A model generated the notes under the pieces. It saw only the letters and a program-made list of their open reading frames with translations, was not told the DNA's origin and did no database searches. Position numbers and translations under genes: made by a program. 64,000 bases of DNA from CAWHMS01 sp963830495 (GTDB lineage Bacteria; Actinomycetota; Actinomycetes; Propionibacteriales; Nocardioidaceae), in NCBI GenBank assembly GCA_963830495.1, contig CAWHMS010000002.1, positions 1,302,001 to 1,366,000 of the forward strand, given 5' to 3'. Of the stretch, positions 45,663-55,534 are shown piece by piece; position 1 is the stretch's first letter; each line of letters starts with the position of its first letter.

Positions 45663-46877
45663 ATGGCACCGCCCCGCCAGATCGTGCTCCTCGGCTCGAC
45701 CGGGTCGATCGGCACCCAGGCGCTGGACATCGTCTCGCGCAACCCCGACCAGTTCGCAGTGATCGCCCTCGCGGCCGGCGGCGCCCAGCCCGAGCTGCTC
45801 GCGCGGCAGGCGCTGGACCATCGGGTGGAGACCGTGGCCGTGGCCCGCTCCAGCGCCGTCGAGGACGTGCAGCTCGCCCTGTACGCCGCGGCCCAGCAGG
45901 CCGGCTACAGCCGAGGCGAGTTCAGGCTTCCTCGCATCGTCGCCGGTCCGGATGCGGCCGAGCAGGTGGCGGCCCTGCCCGCCGACATCGTGCTCAACGG
46001 GATGACGGGCGCCATGGGGCTCCGTCCCACCTTGGCCGCGCTCGGGGCCGGATCGACGCTGGCGCTGGCCAACAAGGAGAGCCTGATCATGGCCGGCGAG
46101 GTCGTCACGTCGGCCGCCAAGCCGGGCCAGATCGTGCCCGTCGACTCCGAGCACTCCGCGCTGGCGCAGTGCCTGCGCGGCGGCCGAGCCGACGAGGTAC
46201 GTCGACTTCTCGTCACGGCCAGCGGCGGACCGTTCCGGGGTCGGACCCGCGACGAGCTCGCGCACGTGACACCCGAGCAGGCGCTGGCCCACCCCACCTG
46301 GGACATGGGCCTGATGGTCACGATGAACTCCTCCACCCTGGTCAACAAGGGACTGGAGGTGATCGAGGCGCACCTGCTCTTCGGCATCGACTACGGCGAC
46401 ATCGAGGTCGTGGTGCATCCGCAGTCGGTGATCCACTCGATGGTGGAGTTCGTCGACGGCTCGACCGTGGCGCAGGTGTCACCCCCGGACATGAGGCTGC
46501 CGATCGCGTTGGCGCTCGGCTGGCCCGACCGGGTGCCCGGGGCCGCGGCGGGGGTGGACTGGTCGACGGGGCACACCTGGACGTTCGAGCCTGCAGACCT
46601 GGAGACGTTCAGCGGGTTGGCGCTCGCCTACGAGGCCGGCCGCCGCGGGGGCGTGGCTCCTGCGATCTACAACGCGGCCAACGAGGTGGCGGTGGAGGCG
46701 TTCTTCGCCGGTCGGCTCCCGTATCTGGGCGTCGTCGACACACTGGCTGCGGTGCTCGGACACGACGACGTACCCTCGTATCGAGGCAGGTTGACCCTCG
46801 ACGACGTACTCGAGGCGGACACCTGGGCACGTGAGTGCGCCGCCGCGGAGGCCGATCGGCTCGCCGCTCGACGCTAG
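45663..46877 (+). CDS. dxr: 1-deoxy-D-xylulose 5-phosphate reductoisomerase
   Basis: 404-residue second enzyme of the MEP isoprenoid pathway, converting DXP to MEP with NADPH. N-terminal GSTGSIGTQALDIVSRNPDQ is the nucleotide site; ALANKESLIMAGEVV, PVDSEHSALAQCL and NSSTLVNKGLEVIEAHLLF form the metal and substrate pocket. Length is normal. Starts the conserved run dxr-rseP-ispG. Confidence 0.97.
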   Translation: MAPPRQIVLLGSTGSIGTQALDIVSRNPDQFAVIALAAGGAQPELLARQALDHRVETVAVARSSAVEDVQLALYAAAQQAGYSRGEFRLPRIVAGPDAAEQVAALPADIVLNGMTGAMGLRPTLAALGAGSTLALANKESLIMAGEVVTSAAKPGQIVPVDSEHSALAQCLRGGRADEVRRLLVTASGGPFRGRTRDELAHVTPEQALAHPTWDMGLMVTMNSSTLVNKGLEVIEAHLLFGIDYGDIEVVVHPQSVIHSMVEFVDGSTVAQVSPPDMRLPIALALGWPDRVPGAAAGVDWSTGHTWTFEPADLETFSGLALAYEAGRRGGVAPAIYNAANEVAVEAFFAGRLPYLGVVDTLAAVLGHDDVPSYRGRLTLDDVLEADTWARECAAAEADRLAARR

Positions 46878-46900
46878 GACCGTAGGAGTCAGGGCAACAG

Positions 46901-48205
46901 ATGACCGCACTGGTCTATGCACTCGGCGTGGTGCTCTTCTTCCTCGGCGTGCTCGCCTCGATCGCCCTGCACGAGGTCGGTCACATGTGGCCCGCGAAGA
47001 AGTTCGGCGTCAAGGTCACCCAGTACTTCGTCGGCTTCGGCAAGACGGTGTGGTCGGCGAAGCGGGGCGACACCGAGTACGGCATCAAGGCCATCCCGAT
47101 GGGCGGCTACATCAAGATGGTCGGGATGCTGCCGCCGGCCAAGCTCGACGAGCACGGCAGACCTAAGGGCTTCTCCGGCGGCGTGCTCGGCCAGCTGATC
47201 GCAGACGCGCGGGCCGCCGAGGCCGAGCACGAGAAGGATGTCCCCCCCGAACGGCTGTTCTACCGCCGGCCGTGGTGGCAGAAGGTCATCGTGATGTCGG
47301 GCGGTCCGATGATGAACGTGCTCATCGCCGTCGTACTGCTCAGTGCGGTCTTCATGGGCATCGGCGCCAAGGAGCCCAACCTCGTCGTCAGCCAGGTGTC
47401 CGACTGCGTGATCCCTGCCAGTGAGGGCGACCGTCTGTGCGAACCCGACGACCCGGCGTCCCCGGCGCGGGAGGCCGGCTTCCGCGCCGGCGATGAGCTG
47501 CTCACCCTCAACGGTGAGCCGATCGACTCGTGGGACAGCTTCTCGGCCGACATCCGCGAGATCGCCGACGACGAGGCCACGATCGTCGTCGGGCGCGACG
47601 GCGAGCGCGTCACCCTGATCGCGACGACGATCGTGAGCGAGCGGCCGTCGCTGACCGATCCCGAGGTGTACGTCGACGTCGGGTTCCTCGGCATCTCCCC
47701 CGACGAGGAGTACGTGCGGCAGGACGCCGGCTTCGTGGCGTCGACGATGTGGGACATGACCAAGCGCACCGGTACGGCGCTGGTCAACCTGCCGGAGCGG
47801 ATGTGGGGCGTGACCAAGGCCGCCTTCTTCGTCGACGAGCGCGAGCAGGAGAGCCCGATGAGCGTCGTCGGCGCCAGCCGGGTGGCCGGCGAGGTCGCCT
47901 CCGACGACCGGATCGAGGTGCTGGACAAGTGGGCCGGCCTGCTCACCCTGCTTGGCGTGGTCAACCTGTTCGTGGCGCTCTTCAACTTCATTCCGTTGCT
48001 GCCCCTCGACGGCGGCCACATCGCGGGTGCGCTCTACGAGGCGGTGCGCCGCGGCTATGCCCGGCTGCGCGGCAAGCCCGACCCGGGGTACGCCGACGTG
48101 GCGCAGCTGCTGCCGGTCGCCTACGTGGCAGCGACGGTGCTCATCGTGATGGGGGCGATCCTCATCTGGGCCGATATCGTGAACCCGATCAAGCTGACCG
48201 GCTGA
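46901..48205 (+). CDS. rseP: Site-2 intramembrane metalloprotease RseP
   Basis: 434-residue M50 zinc protease cleaving substrates inside the membrane, for example anti-sigma factors. The zinc motif HEVGH is at residues 24-28 in the first helix; the PDZ domain (about 160-260) includes AGFRAGDELLTLNGEPIDSW; the third ligand motif is in FNFIPLLPLDGGHIAGALYE. Topology and length fit the family (Rip1-like in actinomycetes). Lies between dxr and ispG, as usual in this phylum. Confidence 0.95.
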   Translation: MTALVYALGVVLFFLGVLASIALHEVGHMWPAKKFGVKVTQYFVGFGKTVWSAKRGDTEYGIKAIPMGGYIKMVGMLPPAKLDEHGRPKGFSGGVLGQLIADARAAEAEHEKDVPPERLFYRRPWWQKVIVMSGGPMMNVLIAVVLLSAVFMGIGAKEPNLVVSQVSDCVIPASEGDRLCEPDDPASPAREAGFRAGDELLTLNGEPIDSWDSFSADIREIADDEATIVVGRDGERVTLIATTIVSERPSLTDPEVYVDVGFLGISPDEEYVRQDAGFVASTMWDMTKRTGTALVNLPERMWGVTKAAFFVDEREQESPMSVVGASRVAGEVASDDRIEVLDKWAGLLTLLGVVNLFVALFNFIPLLPLDGGHIAGALYEAVRRGYARLRGKPDPGYADVAQLLPVAYVAATVLIVMGAILIWADIVNPIKLTG

Positions 48206-48269
48206 TCGACTTACCCCACCGCTCCCCACGGCCAGCTTGCCGTAGGCCAGTCCCTCCCGAAAGAAGGCC

Positions 48270-49430
48270 ATGACCAGCATCGACCTCGGAATGCCGGCCG
48301 CGCCACCACCGGTGCTCGCGCCGCGACGCAAGACCCGGCAGATCAACGTCGGCAAGGTGCTGGTCGGAGGTGATGCCGCGATTTCGGTGCAGTCGATGAC
48401 GACCACGCTGACCTCCGACATCAACACGACGCTGCAGCAGATCGCGGAGCTCACCGCCTCCGGCTGCGACATCGTGCGGGTGGCCTGTCCGAGCCAGGAC
48501 GACGCAGACGCGTTGCCGGCGATCGCCCAGAAGTCGCAGATCCCGGTGATCGCAGACATCCACTTCCAGCCGAAGTACGTGTTCGCGGCGATCGACGCCG
48601 GTTGTGCCGCGGTCCGGGTCAACCCAGGAAACATCCGCAAGTTCGACGACCAGGTCAAGGAGATCGCCGCGGCCGCGAAAGACCGTGGCACGTCGATCCG
48701 CATCGGCGTCAACGCCGGGTCGCTGGACAAGCGCATCCTCGACAAGTACGGCAAGGCCACCCCCGAAGCGCTGGTGGAGTCGGCCGTGTGGGAGGCGTCG
48801 CTCTTCGAGGAGCACGGCTTCCACGACTTCAAGATCTCGGTGAAGCACAACGACCCGGTGGTGATGGTGCGGGCCTACGAGTTGCTGTCCGACGCCGGAG
48901 ACTGGCCGCTGCATCTTGGGGTCACCGAGGCGGGGCCGGCATTCCAGGGCACGATCAAGTCGTCGGTCGCCTTCGGGTCGCTGCTGTCGAAGGGCATCGG
49001 AGACACGATCCGGGTCTCGCTCTCGGCGCCTCCGGTGGAGGAGGTCAAGGTCGGCCTGCAGATCCTCGAATCGCTCAACCTGCGGCCGCGACGGCTGGAG
49101 ATCGTCTCGTGCCCGTCGTGCGGTCGGGCCCAGGTCGACGTCTACAAGCTCGCCGACGAGGTGACCGCCGGTCTCGACGGGCTCGAGGTCCCGCTGCGCG
49201 TGGCCGTCATGGGGTGCGTCGTCAACGGGCCGGGCGAGGCGCGGGAGGCGGATCTCGGGGTCGCGTCGGGCAACGGCAAGGGTCAGATCTTCGTCAAGGG
49301 CGAGGTCGTCAAGACCGTGCGGGAGTCGCAGATCGTCGAGACCCTGATCGAGGAGGCGATGCGGATCGCCGAGGAGATGGGCGAGCCCGTCGACGGCGAG
49401 ACCGGGGCGCCGGTCGTCACTACCCACTGA
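48270..49430 (+). CDS. ispG: 4-hydroxy-3-methylbut-2-enyl diphosphate synthase
   Basis: 386-residue [4Fe-4S] enzyme (GcpE) of the MEP pathway, reducing MEcPP to HMBPP. The TIM barrel shows QINVGKVLVGGDAAISVQSM, DIVRVACPSQDDADALPAI and CAAVRVNPGNIRKFDDQV; the cluster cysteines are in VSCPSCGRAQVDVYK and MGCVVNGPGEAREADLG. Uses the same pathway as dxr two genes upstream. Confidence 0.97.
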   Translation: MTSIDLGMPAAPPPVLAPRRKTRQINVGKVLVGGDAAISVQSMTTTLTSDINTTLQQIAELTASGCDIVRVACPSQDDADALPAIAQKSQIPVIADIHFQPKYVFAAIDAGCAAVRVNPGNIRKFDDQVKEIAAAAKDRGTSIRIGVNAGSLDKRILDKYGKATPEALVESAVWEASLFEEHGFHDFKISVKHNDPVVMVRAYELLSDAGDWPLHLGVTEAGPAFQGTIKSSVAFGSLLSKGIGDTIRVSLSAPPVEEVKVGLQILESLNLRPRRLEIVSCPSCGRAQVDVYKLADEVTAGLDGLEVPLRVAVMGCVVNGPGEAREADLGVASGNGKGQIFVKGEVVKTVRESQIVETLIEEAMRIAEEMGEPVDGETGAPVVTTH

Positions 49431-49464
49431 CGCTCCGATGACCCCGTCGTGTGGCGGGTCGACG

Positions 49465-49493
49465 TTGGTATCTGCATTGGTTCTGGGTAACAC
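49465..49493 (+). promoter_or_regulatory. Candidate promoter giving a leaderless message for the sugar dehydrogenase-like gene
   Basis: TTGGTA (49465-49470), a 17-bp spacer and TAACAC (49488-49493), which ends 7 bp before the GTG at 49501. Transcription would begin at or next to the start codon. Confidence 0.5.
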
Positions 49494-49500
49494 TGCTCGC

Positions 49501-50724
49501 GTGATCTCACTGACTCCTGCCCTTCGGCGTACCTCCGTCGTGGCCGTCGTGGCCTGTCTCGCAGCCGCGAGCCACGTCTCGGCTACCACAGCTTCGGAGC
49601 CGTCGCCCGCCGGGCGAGCGGCCCCCGCAACCGCGTCGGTCTCCGCGACCGCCTCCGTGCAACGGCTTGCTGCACCGGGCCTACGCACCCGGGTGATGAT
49701 GCGAAACCTGGACATCCCCTGGGACGTGGCGGTGCTGCCCAACGGGGACTGGCTGGTGACCGAGCGTGACCGCGAGCGCATCCTGCTGCACAAGCCCGCG
49801 GGGCGGGTGCGGGTGCTGGCCAGGACACCGCGCGGCTTCTGGCACAACGGCGAGACCGGGCTGATGTCGATCGCCGACGACCCGCGCGTCCGGCGCAACG
49901 GCCGCTTCTACACCTGCACGGGCTTCTCGGGGGGTGGCAACCCGCACATCCGGGTAGTGGCCTGGCGCATCAACGGCCCGCACACCAAGGCCCGGCGCGT
50001 CGGCACACTCCTCAAGGGCATCCAGATCACCACCGGCCGGCACGGTGGCTGCCGGATCAGGTTCGGTGCTGATGGCTCCATGTACGTCGGCACCGGCGAC
50101 TCAGCGGTCAGCTCCAACCCGCAGAACCTGCGCAGCCTCAACGGCAAGGTGCTGCGGCTCAACCGATTCACCGGGCGGCCCTGGCGGACCAACCCGTTCA
50201 TCCGCTCCGACGTCCGCAAGAAGCGGTACGTCTACACCTACGGCCACCGCAACGTGCAGGGTCTGGCGCTGCGTCCCACCGGCGGCATGTGGTCGGTCGA
50301 GCACGGCAGCTACCGCGACGACGAGGTCAACCGGCTGCGCAAGCGCGGCAACTACGGGTGGGACCCGGGTCCCGGCTACGACGAGACCGTGCCGATGACC
50401 GACTTCAGCCTGCCGGGCAGGCAGATCGGTGCTCGCTGGCGCTCCGGCCAGCCGACGCTCGCCACCTCTGGAGCCACCTGGGTCCGCGGCCGGCAGTGGG
50501 GCGCCTACCAGGGCACGCTCGCGGTCTGTGCACTCAAGTCGTCGAAGATGCTCTTTATCAAGTTCAACGCACGCGGCCGGTTGAAGTGGGTCCGCACGCC
50601 CAACGCCCTCGAGGGCGACTTCGGCAGGCTCCGCTCGGTCACCCAGATCAGGTCCGGGCCGCTGCTCGTGACGACCTCGAACGGCGGCGGCAACGACCGC
50701 GTGGTCAAGGTGTCCCCGCGCTGA
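49501..50724 (+). CDS. Secreted PQQ-dependent sugar dehydrogenase-like beta-propeller
   Basis: 407-residue exported protein of the glucose/sorbosone dehydrogenase family, six-bladed propeller. An N-terminal signal (LRRTSVVAVVACLAAASHVS) is followed by an Ala/Ser/Thr-rich linker. LDIPWDVAVLPNGDWLVTER, GRHGGCRIRFGADGSMYVGT, GHRNVQGLALRPTGGMWSVE and GDFGRLRSVTQIRSGPLLVT match the family, including the likely catalytic His in TGRHGG and the calcium/PQQ region. Oxidises aldoses or is a non-enzymatic relative; PQQ synthesis genes are not in the window. GTG 49501 gives a good signal peptide and sits 7 bp after a -10 box; ATG 49438 is possible but unlikely. Confidence 0.82.
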   Translation: MISLTPALRRTSVVAVVACLAAASHVSATTASEPSPAGRAAPATASVSATASVQRLAAPGLRTRVMMRNLDIPWDVAVLPNGDWLVTERDRERILLHKPAGRVRVLARTPRGFWHNGETGLMSIADDPRVRRNGRFYTCTGFSGGGNPHIRVVAWRINGPHTKARRVGTLLKGIQITTGRHGGCRIRFGADGSMYVGTGDSAVSSNPQNLRSLNGKVLRLNRFTGRPWRTNPFIRSDVRKKRYVYTYGHRNVQGLALRPTGGMWSVEHGSYRDDEVNRLRKRGNYGWDPGPGYDETVPMTDFSLPGRQIGARWRSGQPTLATSGATWVRGRQWGAYQGTLAVCALKSSKMLFIKFNARGRLKWVRTPNALEGDFGRLRSVTQIRSGPLLVTTSNGGGNDRVVKVSPR

Positions 50725-50751
50725 CTCGGTGGACGGCGGCACCGGCGCGGC

Positions 50752-51597
50752 TCAGAACAGGATGGTCTGGAACTCCCCGATCGTGGTGAAGCCGACCTTC
50801 GCGTAGGCGCGTTGCGCGCTGTGGTTCTGCTCGTTGACGTACAACGACACGACCGGGGCCACCTCGGCCATGGCCGTCCGGCATACGGCGGCGACCCCTG
50901 CGGTCCCCACGCCCCGGCCGCGCAGCTCGGGCGCCACCCACACCGACTGCACCTGGCACGCGTGCGGAGTGATCGACCCGAGCTCGGCCTTGAACAGCAC
51001 CCGACCGCCCTCGATATGGGCGAAGGCGTGCCCCTTGGCGATCAGCTGGCTGACCCGCGCGCGGTACATGGACGCCCCACCGCCCGCCTCCGGTGAGACC
51101 TCGAGCTCTTCGGTGTACATCGCCACGCACGCGGGGTAGAGCAGGTCGAGCTCCTCGCTCCGAACCCGGCGGACATACGGCGACGGCTGGACCCGCGGCG
51201 GCTGCCGCAGCACCATGAACGGCTGGTGGGGTCGCACCGACCGGGCCGGACCCCAGCTCGGCTCGAGCAGCTCCCACAGGGCGGCCACCTCGGACTGCCG
51301 ACCGATGATCGAGCCGCACTTGCGTGGATTCGCCAGCGCCCGTGCGGCGAAGGCCTCGATTGCGGACCCGGAGGCGAATCCCGGGGCGAGGTTGGCAGCG
51401 GCGTGGCAGATGGACTCCAGGCCGGCACCCTGGTCGAAGCCCCAGACCTCGCCGCCGAGCCAGCGGGGCTCGAGCCGGGTGAGTCGGGCCCGGTGCTCGA
51501 GGAAGACGTGCGTGATCGGGTCCCGGGCCAGCAGCCGCAGCACGTCGTCGAGGTCGCTGGGCCCGAGGACACGTACGGACGGGCGGGTGCGCAGCAT
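50752..51597 (-). CDS. GNAT-family acetyltransferase with DUF4081 N-terminal domain
   Basis: 281-residue two-domain protein: an N-terminal DUF4081 region (LGPSDLDDVLRLLARDP; GFDQGAGLESICHAAANL) and a C-terminal GNAT domain with the acetyl-CoA loop VAPELRGRGVGTAGVAAV and SLYVNEQNHSAQRAYAKVGF. Start ATG 51597 is 8 bp from AGGAGG; ATG 51603 would be only 2 bp away. It follows ispG in many actinomycetes, though here it is on the opposite strand. Target unknown. Confidence 0.88.
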   Translation of the reverse strand: MLRTRPSVRVLGPSDLDDVLRLLARDPITHVFLEHRARLTRLEPRWLGGEVWGFDQGAGLESICHAAANLAPGFASGSAIEAFAARALANPRKCGSIIGRQSEVAALWELLEPSWGPARSVRPHQPFMVLRQPPRVQPSPYVRRVRSEELDLLYPACVAMYTEELEVSPEAGGGASMYRARVSQLIAKGHAFAHIEGGRVLFKAELGSITPHACQVQSVWVAPELRGRGVGTAGVAAVCRTAMAEVAPVVSLYVNEQNHSAQRAYAKVGFTTIGEFQTILF

Positions 51598-51701
51598 CCG
51601 CATCACCTCCTCGCGACGTGAGCCTACGCGTCGATCCCAGCGCATAGTGGCATGCTGGGCCCGCACAACGGTCGAGATGTGGGCACCGGAGGGGGAGTCT
51701 C

Positions 51702-52961
51702 ATGCAGCTGACCGCACGCAGCCTCGGGGTGGCGCTTGCGGCAGCGCTGTTGCCTGCGCTGGTCGGGTGCTCCTCCGCCGACGACGCGGCGCCGTCGCCG
51801 CGCGATACCTCCGACTCGGCGACGGCGGACCCCGGCGGAGAGACGCCCGACGCGACTGCTCCGACGGCGTCCACTCCGACGCCGACAGCAACCAGCACGG
51901 CCTCGGTCGAGCCACCCTTCGAACCACGCGAGTTCACGGTCGCGATGAACGGCGACATCCTGCTGCACGAGGGCTTGTGGGCAACGGCCGAGATCGATGC
52001 CCGCCGCACCGGCCGCGGGTCGATGGACTTCCGTCCCTTGCTGGCCGGGATGCGGCCGACGTTCGACGACGTCGACCTGGCGATCTGTCACATGGAGACA
52101 CCGCTGGCGCCCGAGGGCGGTCCCTACTCCGGCTACCCGCTGTTCTCCGCGCCACCCGCGATCGCCCCGGCTCTGGCCTGGGCGGGCTTCGACGTCTGCA
52201 CCACGGCCTCCAATCACAGCGTGGACCAGGGTTTCGAGGGGCTCACCCGCACCATCGACGACTTCGACTCGGTCGGGATCGAGCACACCGGCACGTTTGC
52301 CACCCGCCGTTCGTCGCGTGCGCCGCTGGTCGTCGACGCCGGCGGAGTTGCCGTGGCGCTGATCTCGGCGACGTACGGACTCAACGGGCTGCCCCTCCCG
52401 GACGGCGCACCATGGTCGGTCAACCTGATCGACCCGGACGCACTGCTTCGACAGGCGGCCCAGGCCCGCGCGGCGGGAGCCGAGGTCGTGCTGGTGGCGC
52501 TGCACTGGGGGCTGGAGTACACCAACGAACCCACCGCGGATCAGCGGTCGCTGGCTCGCGTGCTGGCCGCCTCGCCCGACATCGACCTGGTCTACGGGCA
52601 TCACGCCCACGTGGTGCAGCCCTACGACCGGGTCCGCGGGACCTGGGTGCTCTACGGGCAGGGCAATGCCGTCGCGCAACAGTCCACCGACGTCCCTGGG
52701 CTGTACGACGGCAACACCGCCCGCGTGACCTTCGAGGAGAAGCAGGCGGGCGGGTTCGTCGTCGCTGGCCTGGAGTACATCCCCACGATGACGACGACCT
52801 TCGACGGGTCGACGCCGATGCGCTACCTCAACGTCGTACAGGCACGGGAGCAGCCGCGGTACGACGCTCTCGACGAGGAGCTGACCGCGACCCTTCGACG
52901 AGTCTCGGCGATCATCGATCTCGAAGGCGCGTTCGACCGGGGGGTCACCTTGGGCAGGTGA
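51702..52961 (+). CDS. CapA-family metallophosphatase-fold lipoprotein
   Basis: 419-residue lipoprotein (lipobox LVGC at about residue 23) with a Ser/Thr/Pro-rich linker to about residue 72 and a CapA (PGA_cap) domain: FTVAMNGDILLHEGLW, LAICHMETPLAPEGGPYSGY, CTTASNHSVDQGFEGLTRTI, VVLVALHWGLEYTNEPTADQ and LVYGHHAHVVQPYDRVRGTW. The His/Asp/Asn set matches metallophosphoesterase-like metal sites. CapA was named for poly-gamma-glutamate capsule synthesis, but most actinobacterial members are uncharacterised and no other capsule gene is here. Good GGAGGGGGAG ribosome site. Confidence 0.85.
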   Translation: MQLTARSLGVALAAALLPALVGCSSADDAAPSPRDTSDSATADPGGETPDATAPTASTPTPTATSTASVEPPFEPREFTVAMNGDILLHEGLWATAEIDARRTGRGSMDFRPLLAGMRPTFDDVDLAICHMETPLAPEGGPYSGYPLFSAPPAIAPALAWAGFDVCTTASNHSVDQGFEGLTRTIDDFDSVGIEHTGTFATRRSSRAPLVVDAGGVAVALISATYGLNGLPLPDGAPWSVNLIDPDALLRQAAQARAAGAEVVLVALHWGLEYTNEPTADQRSLARVLAASPDIDLVYGHHAHVVQPYDRVRGTWVLYGQGNAVAQQSTDVPGLYDGNTARVTFEEKQAGGFVVAGLEYIPTMTTTFDGSTPMRYLNVVQAREQPRYDALDEELTATLRRVSAIIDLEGAFDRGVTLGR

Positions 52962-53064
52962 TGCCGCAACGCCGGCCACGCGGCACCGAGGGAGGAAACC
53001 CAGGTGAGGCAAGCACGGAGCCGCGGATATCCTCGGAGCTCAGCTGATCGCCGAGGAGGCCATC

Positions 53065-54831
53065 GTGGCACTGCGGATGTCGACCATGTTCCTGCGCACC
53101 CTGCGTGAGGATCCGGTGGACGCGGAGGTGCCTAGCCACCGCCTGCTCGTCCGGGCGGGCTACATCCGACGGGTCGCTCCTGGCATCTATTCCTGGCTGC
53201 CGCTCGGCCTGCGGGTGCTGCGAAACATCGAGCGCATCATCCGCGAGGAGATGGACGCCATCGGCGCCCAGGAGCTGCAGTTCCCCGTCCTGCTCCCTCG
53301 GCAGCCCTACGAGGCGACCGGCCGGTGGACCGAGTACGGCGACCAGATCTTCACGTTGCAGGACCGCAAGGCGGGCGACTACCTTCTCGGTCCCACTCAC
53401 GAAGAGATGTTCACCCTGGCGGTGAAGGACCTGTACTCGTCGTACAAGGACCTGCCGTTGTGGCTGTACCAGATCCAGAACAAGTACCGCGACGAGGCAC
53501 GTCCGCGGGCGGGCCTGCTGCGCGGTCGCGAGTTCGTGATGAAGGACTCCTACTCCTTCGACGCCACCGACGAGGGGCTGGACGCGTCGTACGCCGCGCA
53601 TCGAGCGGCGTACATCAAGACGTTCGACCGCCTCGGCTTCGACTATGTCATCGTGTCCGCCCACTCCGGCGCGATGGGAGGGTCTCGGTCCGAGGAGTTC
53701 CTGGCCAAGGCGGACGTGGGCGAGGACACGTACGTGCGCTGCACGGCCTGCGACTATGCCGCCAACGTCGAGGCGGTGGTGGTCACCCCACCGGCACCAG
53801 TGGCGTACGACGACATCCCTGACGCGCACGCCGAGCACACCCCGGAAACCCCGACGATCGACACGCTGGTCGAGCACCTCAACGAGAAGTTCCCCCGCCC
53901 GGACCGGGCGTGGACCGCGTCAGACACGCTCAAGAACGTGCTCGTCGTGCTCAGCCATCCGGACGGCTCGATCGAACCGCTGGCGATCGGCATACCCGGC
54001 GACCGGGAGATCGACGCGAAGCGGCTCGAGGCCCAGCTCTACCCGGCGGAGTTCGCCCCCTTCGGCGACGCCGACTTCGCGCGGCACCCGAGCCTGGCCA
54101 AGGGCTATATCGGTCCCGGGGTGCTCGGGGAGAAGAACACGTCGGGGATCCGCTACCTCGTCGACCCGCGAGTGGTCGACGGCACCCGCTGGGTCACCGG
54201 CGCCGACGTCGAGGGCAGCCACGTCATCGACCTGGTCGCCGGCAGGGACTTCACAGCCGACGGCACGATCGAGGCGGCCGAGGTGCGAGCCGGTGACCCC
54301 TGCCCGAACGGCGACGGTGTGCTCGAGGCGGCGCGCGGCATCGAGATGGGGCACATCTTCCAGCTCGGCCGCAAGTTCGCCGATGCGCTCGGCCTGCAGG
54401 TGCTGGACGAGAACGGCAAGCTCGTGACCGTCACGATGGGCTCCTACGGCATCGGCGTCTCGCGCGCCGTGGCCGCGATCGCGGAGAACACCCACGACGA
54501 CCTTGGACTCGTCTGGCCCAGGGAGGTGGCGCCGGCCGACGTACACGTCGTCGCGACCGGCAAGGACACCGAGGTGTACGACGCCGCCGAGCGGCTCACG
54601 GCCGACCTCGAGGCGGCGGGCGTGACCGTGCTGTACGACGACCGGGCCAAGGTGTCGCCAGGCGTGAAGTTCAAGGACGCCGAGATGATCGGCGTCCCGA
54701 CCATCGTCGTGGTCGGCAAGGGCTTGGCGGACGGCGTCATCGAGATTCGGGACCGCTCCACCGGCGCGCGAGACGAGGTCCCGGTCGAGCACGTCGTGGC
54801 GCGCGTCGAGGAGGTCGTCAGTGCGGGTTGA
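53065..54831 (+). CDS. proS: Prolyl-tRNA synthetase, bacterial type
   Basis: 588-residue class II synthetase charging tRNA-Pro. Motif 1 region RVAPGIYSWLPLGLRVLRNI, motif 2 YRDEARPRAGLLRGREFVMK, an editing (INS) domain of about 170 residues between motifs 2 and 3, motif 3 TMGSYGIGVSRAVAAIAE, and the anticodon-binding domain ending VIEIRDRSTGARDEVPVEHV. GTG 53065 has GAGGAGG 5 bp before; ATG 53077 is an alternative. Its stop overlaps the HAD gene start. Confidence 0.97.
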   Translation: MALRMSTMFLRTLREDPVDAEVPSHRLLVRAGYIRRVAPGIYSWLPLGLRVLRNIERIIREEMDAIGAQELQFPVLLPRQPYEATGRWTEYGDQIFTLQDRKAGDYLLGPTHEEMFTLAVKDLYSSYKDLPLWLYQIQNKYRDEARPRAGLLRGREFVMKDSYSFDATDEGLDASYAAHRAAYIKTFDRLGFDYVIVSAHSGAMGGSRSEEFLAKADVGEDTYVRCTACDYAANVEAVVVTPPAPVAYDDIPDAHAEHTPETPTIDTLVEHLNEKFPRPDRAWTASDTLKNVLVVLSHPDGSIEPLAIGIPGDREIDAKRLEAQLYPAEFAPFGDADFARHPSLAKGYIGPGVLGEKNTSGIRYLVDPRVVDGTRWVTGADVEGSHVIDLVAGRDFTADGTIEAAEVRAGDPCPNGDGVLEAARGIEMGHIFQLGRKFADALGLQVLDENGKLVTVTMGSYGIGVSRAVAAIAENTHDDLGLVWPREVAPADVHVVATGKDTEVYDAAERLTADLEAAGVTVLYDDRAKVSPGVKFKDAEMIGVPTIVVVGKGLADGVIEIRDRSTGARDEVPVEHVVARVEEVVSAG

Positions 54832-55525
54832 CGCGGTGATCTTCGACTGGGGAGGCACGCTCACGCCCTGGCAGACCGTCGACTTCAGCCTGGAGGCGGC
54901 GGCGCTGGCCCAGGCCGCGGTGCTGGCGGACGAGGTCGACAGCGACAAGGCGGCGGTCGCGCTCCTGGCGGCGGGTGATGCCGTCTGGTCGCGAGCGCGG
55001 GACCACCACACCAGCTCGACGCTCGAGGACATCTTCGACGAGGCCGGCTTCTCCCTCGACAGTGATCAGCTCCACCACTACCGGGACTTCTGGCGGCCGG
55101 CGACGATCACCGACCCGGACGTGCCCGGGTTGTTCGCGGCGCTGCGCGCCGACGGGGTGCGCATCGGGGTCCTGTCCAACACCGTGTGGCCGCGTGCCTG
55201 GCATGAAGAGTTCTTCGAGCGAGACGGGGTGTCCCACCTCATCGACGGTGCGGTCTACACCAGCGAGATCGCGTGGACCAAGCCACACCCGGAGGCGTTC
55301 CGAGTCGCCATGGGGGCCGTCGGTGCCTTCGACCCGGAGCGGTGCGTGTTCGTGGGCGACCGGCTCTTCGACGACATCTACGGAGCGCACCAGGTGGGCA
55401 TGCGAGCCATCCACGTGCCGCACAGCGACATCCCCAAGAACCAGGTAGGACACACCGAGGGGGAGCCGGACGCCGTCGTGCACCGGCTGGCTGAGATCCC
55501 CGATGTGATCGCCCGTTGGCGCTGA
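54821..55525 (+). CDS. HAD-family hydrolase
   Basis: 234-residue haloacid dehalogenase-like phosphatase. Motif I is VIFDWGGTLTPW (nucleophile Asp), motif II GVLSNTVWP, motif III lysine in IAWTKPHPEAFRVAM, motif IV FVGDRLFDDIYGAHQVGM. The helical cap lies between motifs I and II. Glycine-rich WGG after the nucleophile Asp replaces the usual second Asp, so phosphatase activity should be tested. Starts 11 bp inside the end of proS; 9 bp before the next gene. Confidence 0.85.
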   Translation: MRVDAVIFDWGGTLTPWQTVDFSLEAAALAQAAVLADEVDSDKAAVALLAAGDAVWSRARDHHTSSTLEDIFDEAGFSLDSDQLHHYRDFWRPATITDPDVPGLFAALRADGVRIGVLSNTVWPRAWHEEFFERDGVSHLIDGAVYTSEIAWTKPHPEAFRVAMGAVGAFDPERCVFVGDRLFDDIYGAHQVGMRAIHVPHSDIPKNQVGHTEGEPDAVVHRLAEIPDVIARWR

Positions 55526-55534
55526 GGCCGGCAC

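Noticed and set aside
44799..46436. 545-codon minus-strand ORF opposite the semialdehyde dehydrogenase and dxr
   Set aside because: Spans two real sense genes and shows no domain or start signal.
52962..53064. T-box leader before proS
   Set aside because: Too short (103 bp) and no T-box core sequence or terminator/antiterminator pair.
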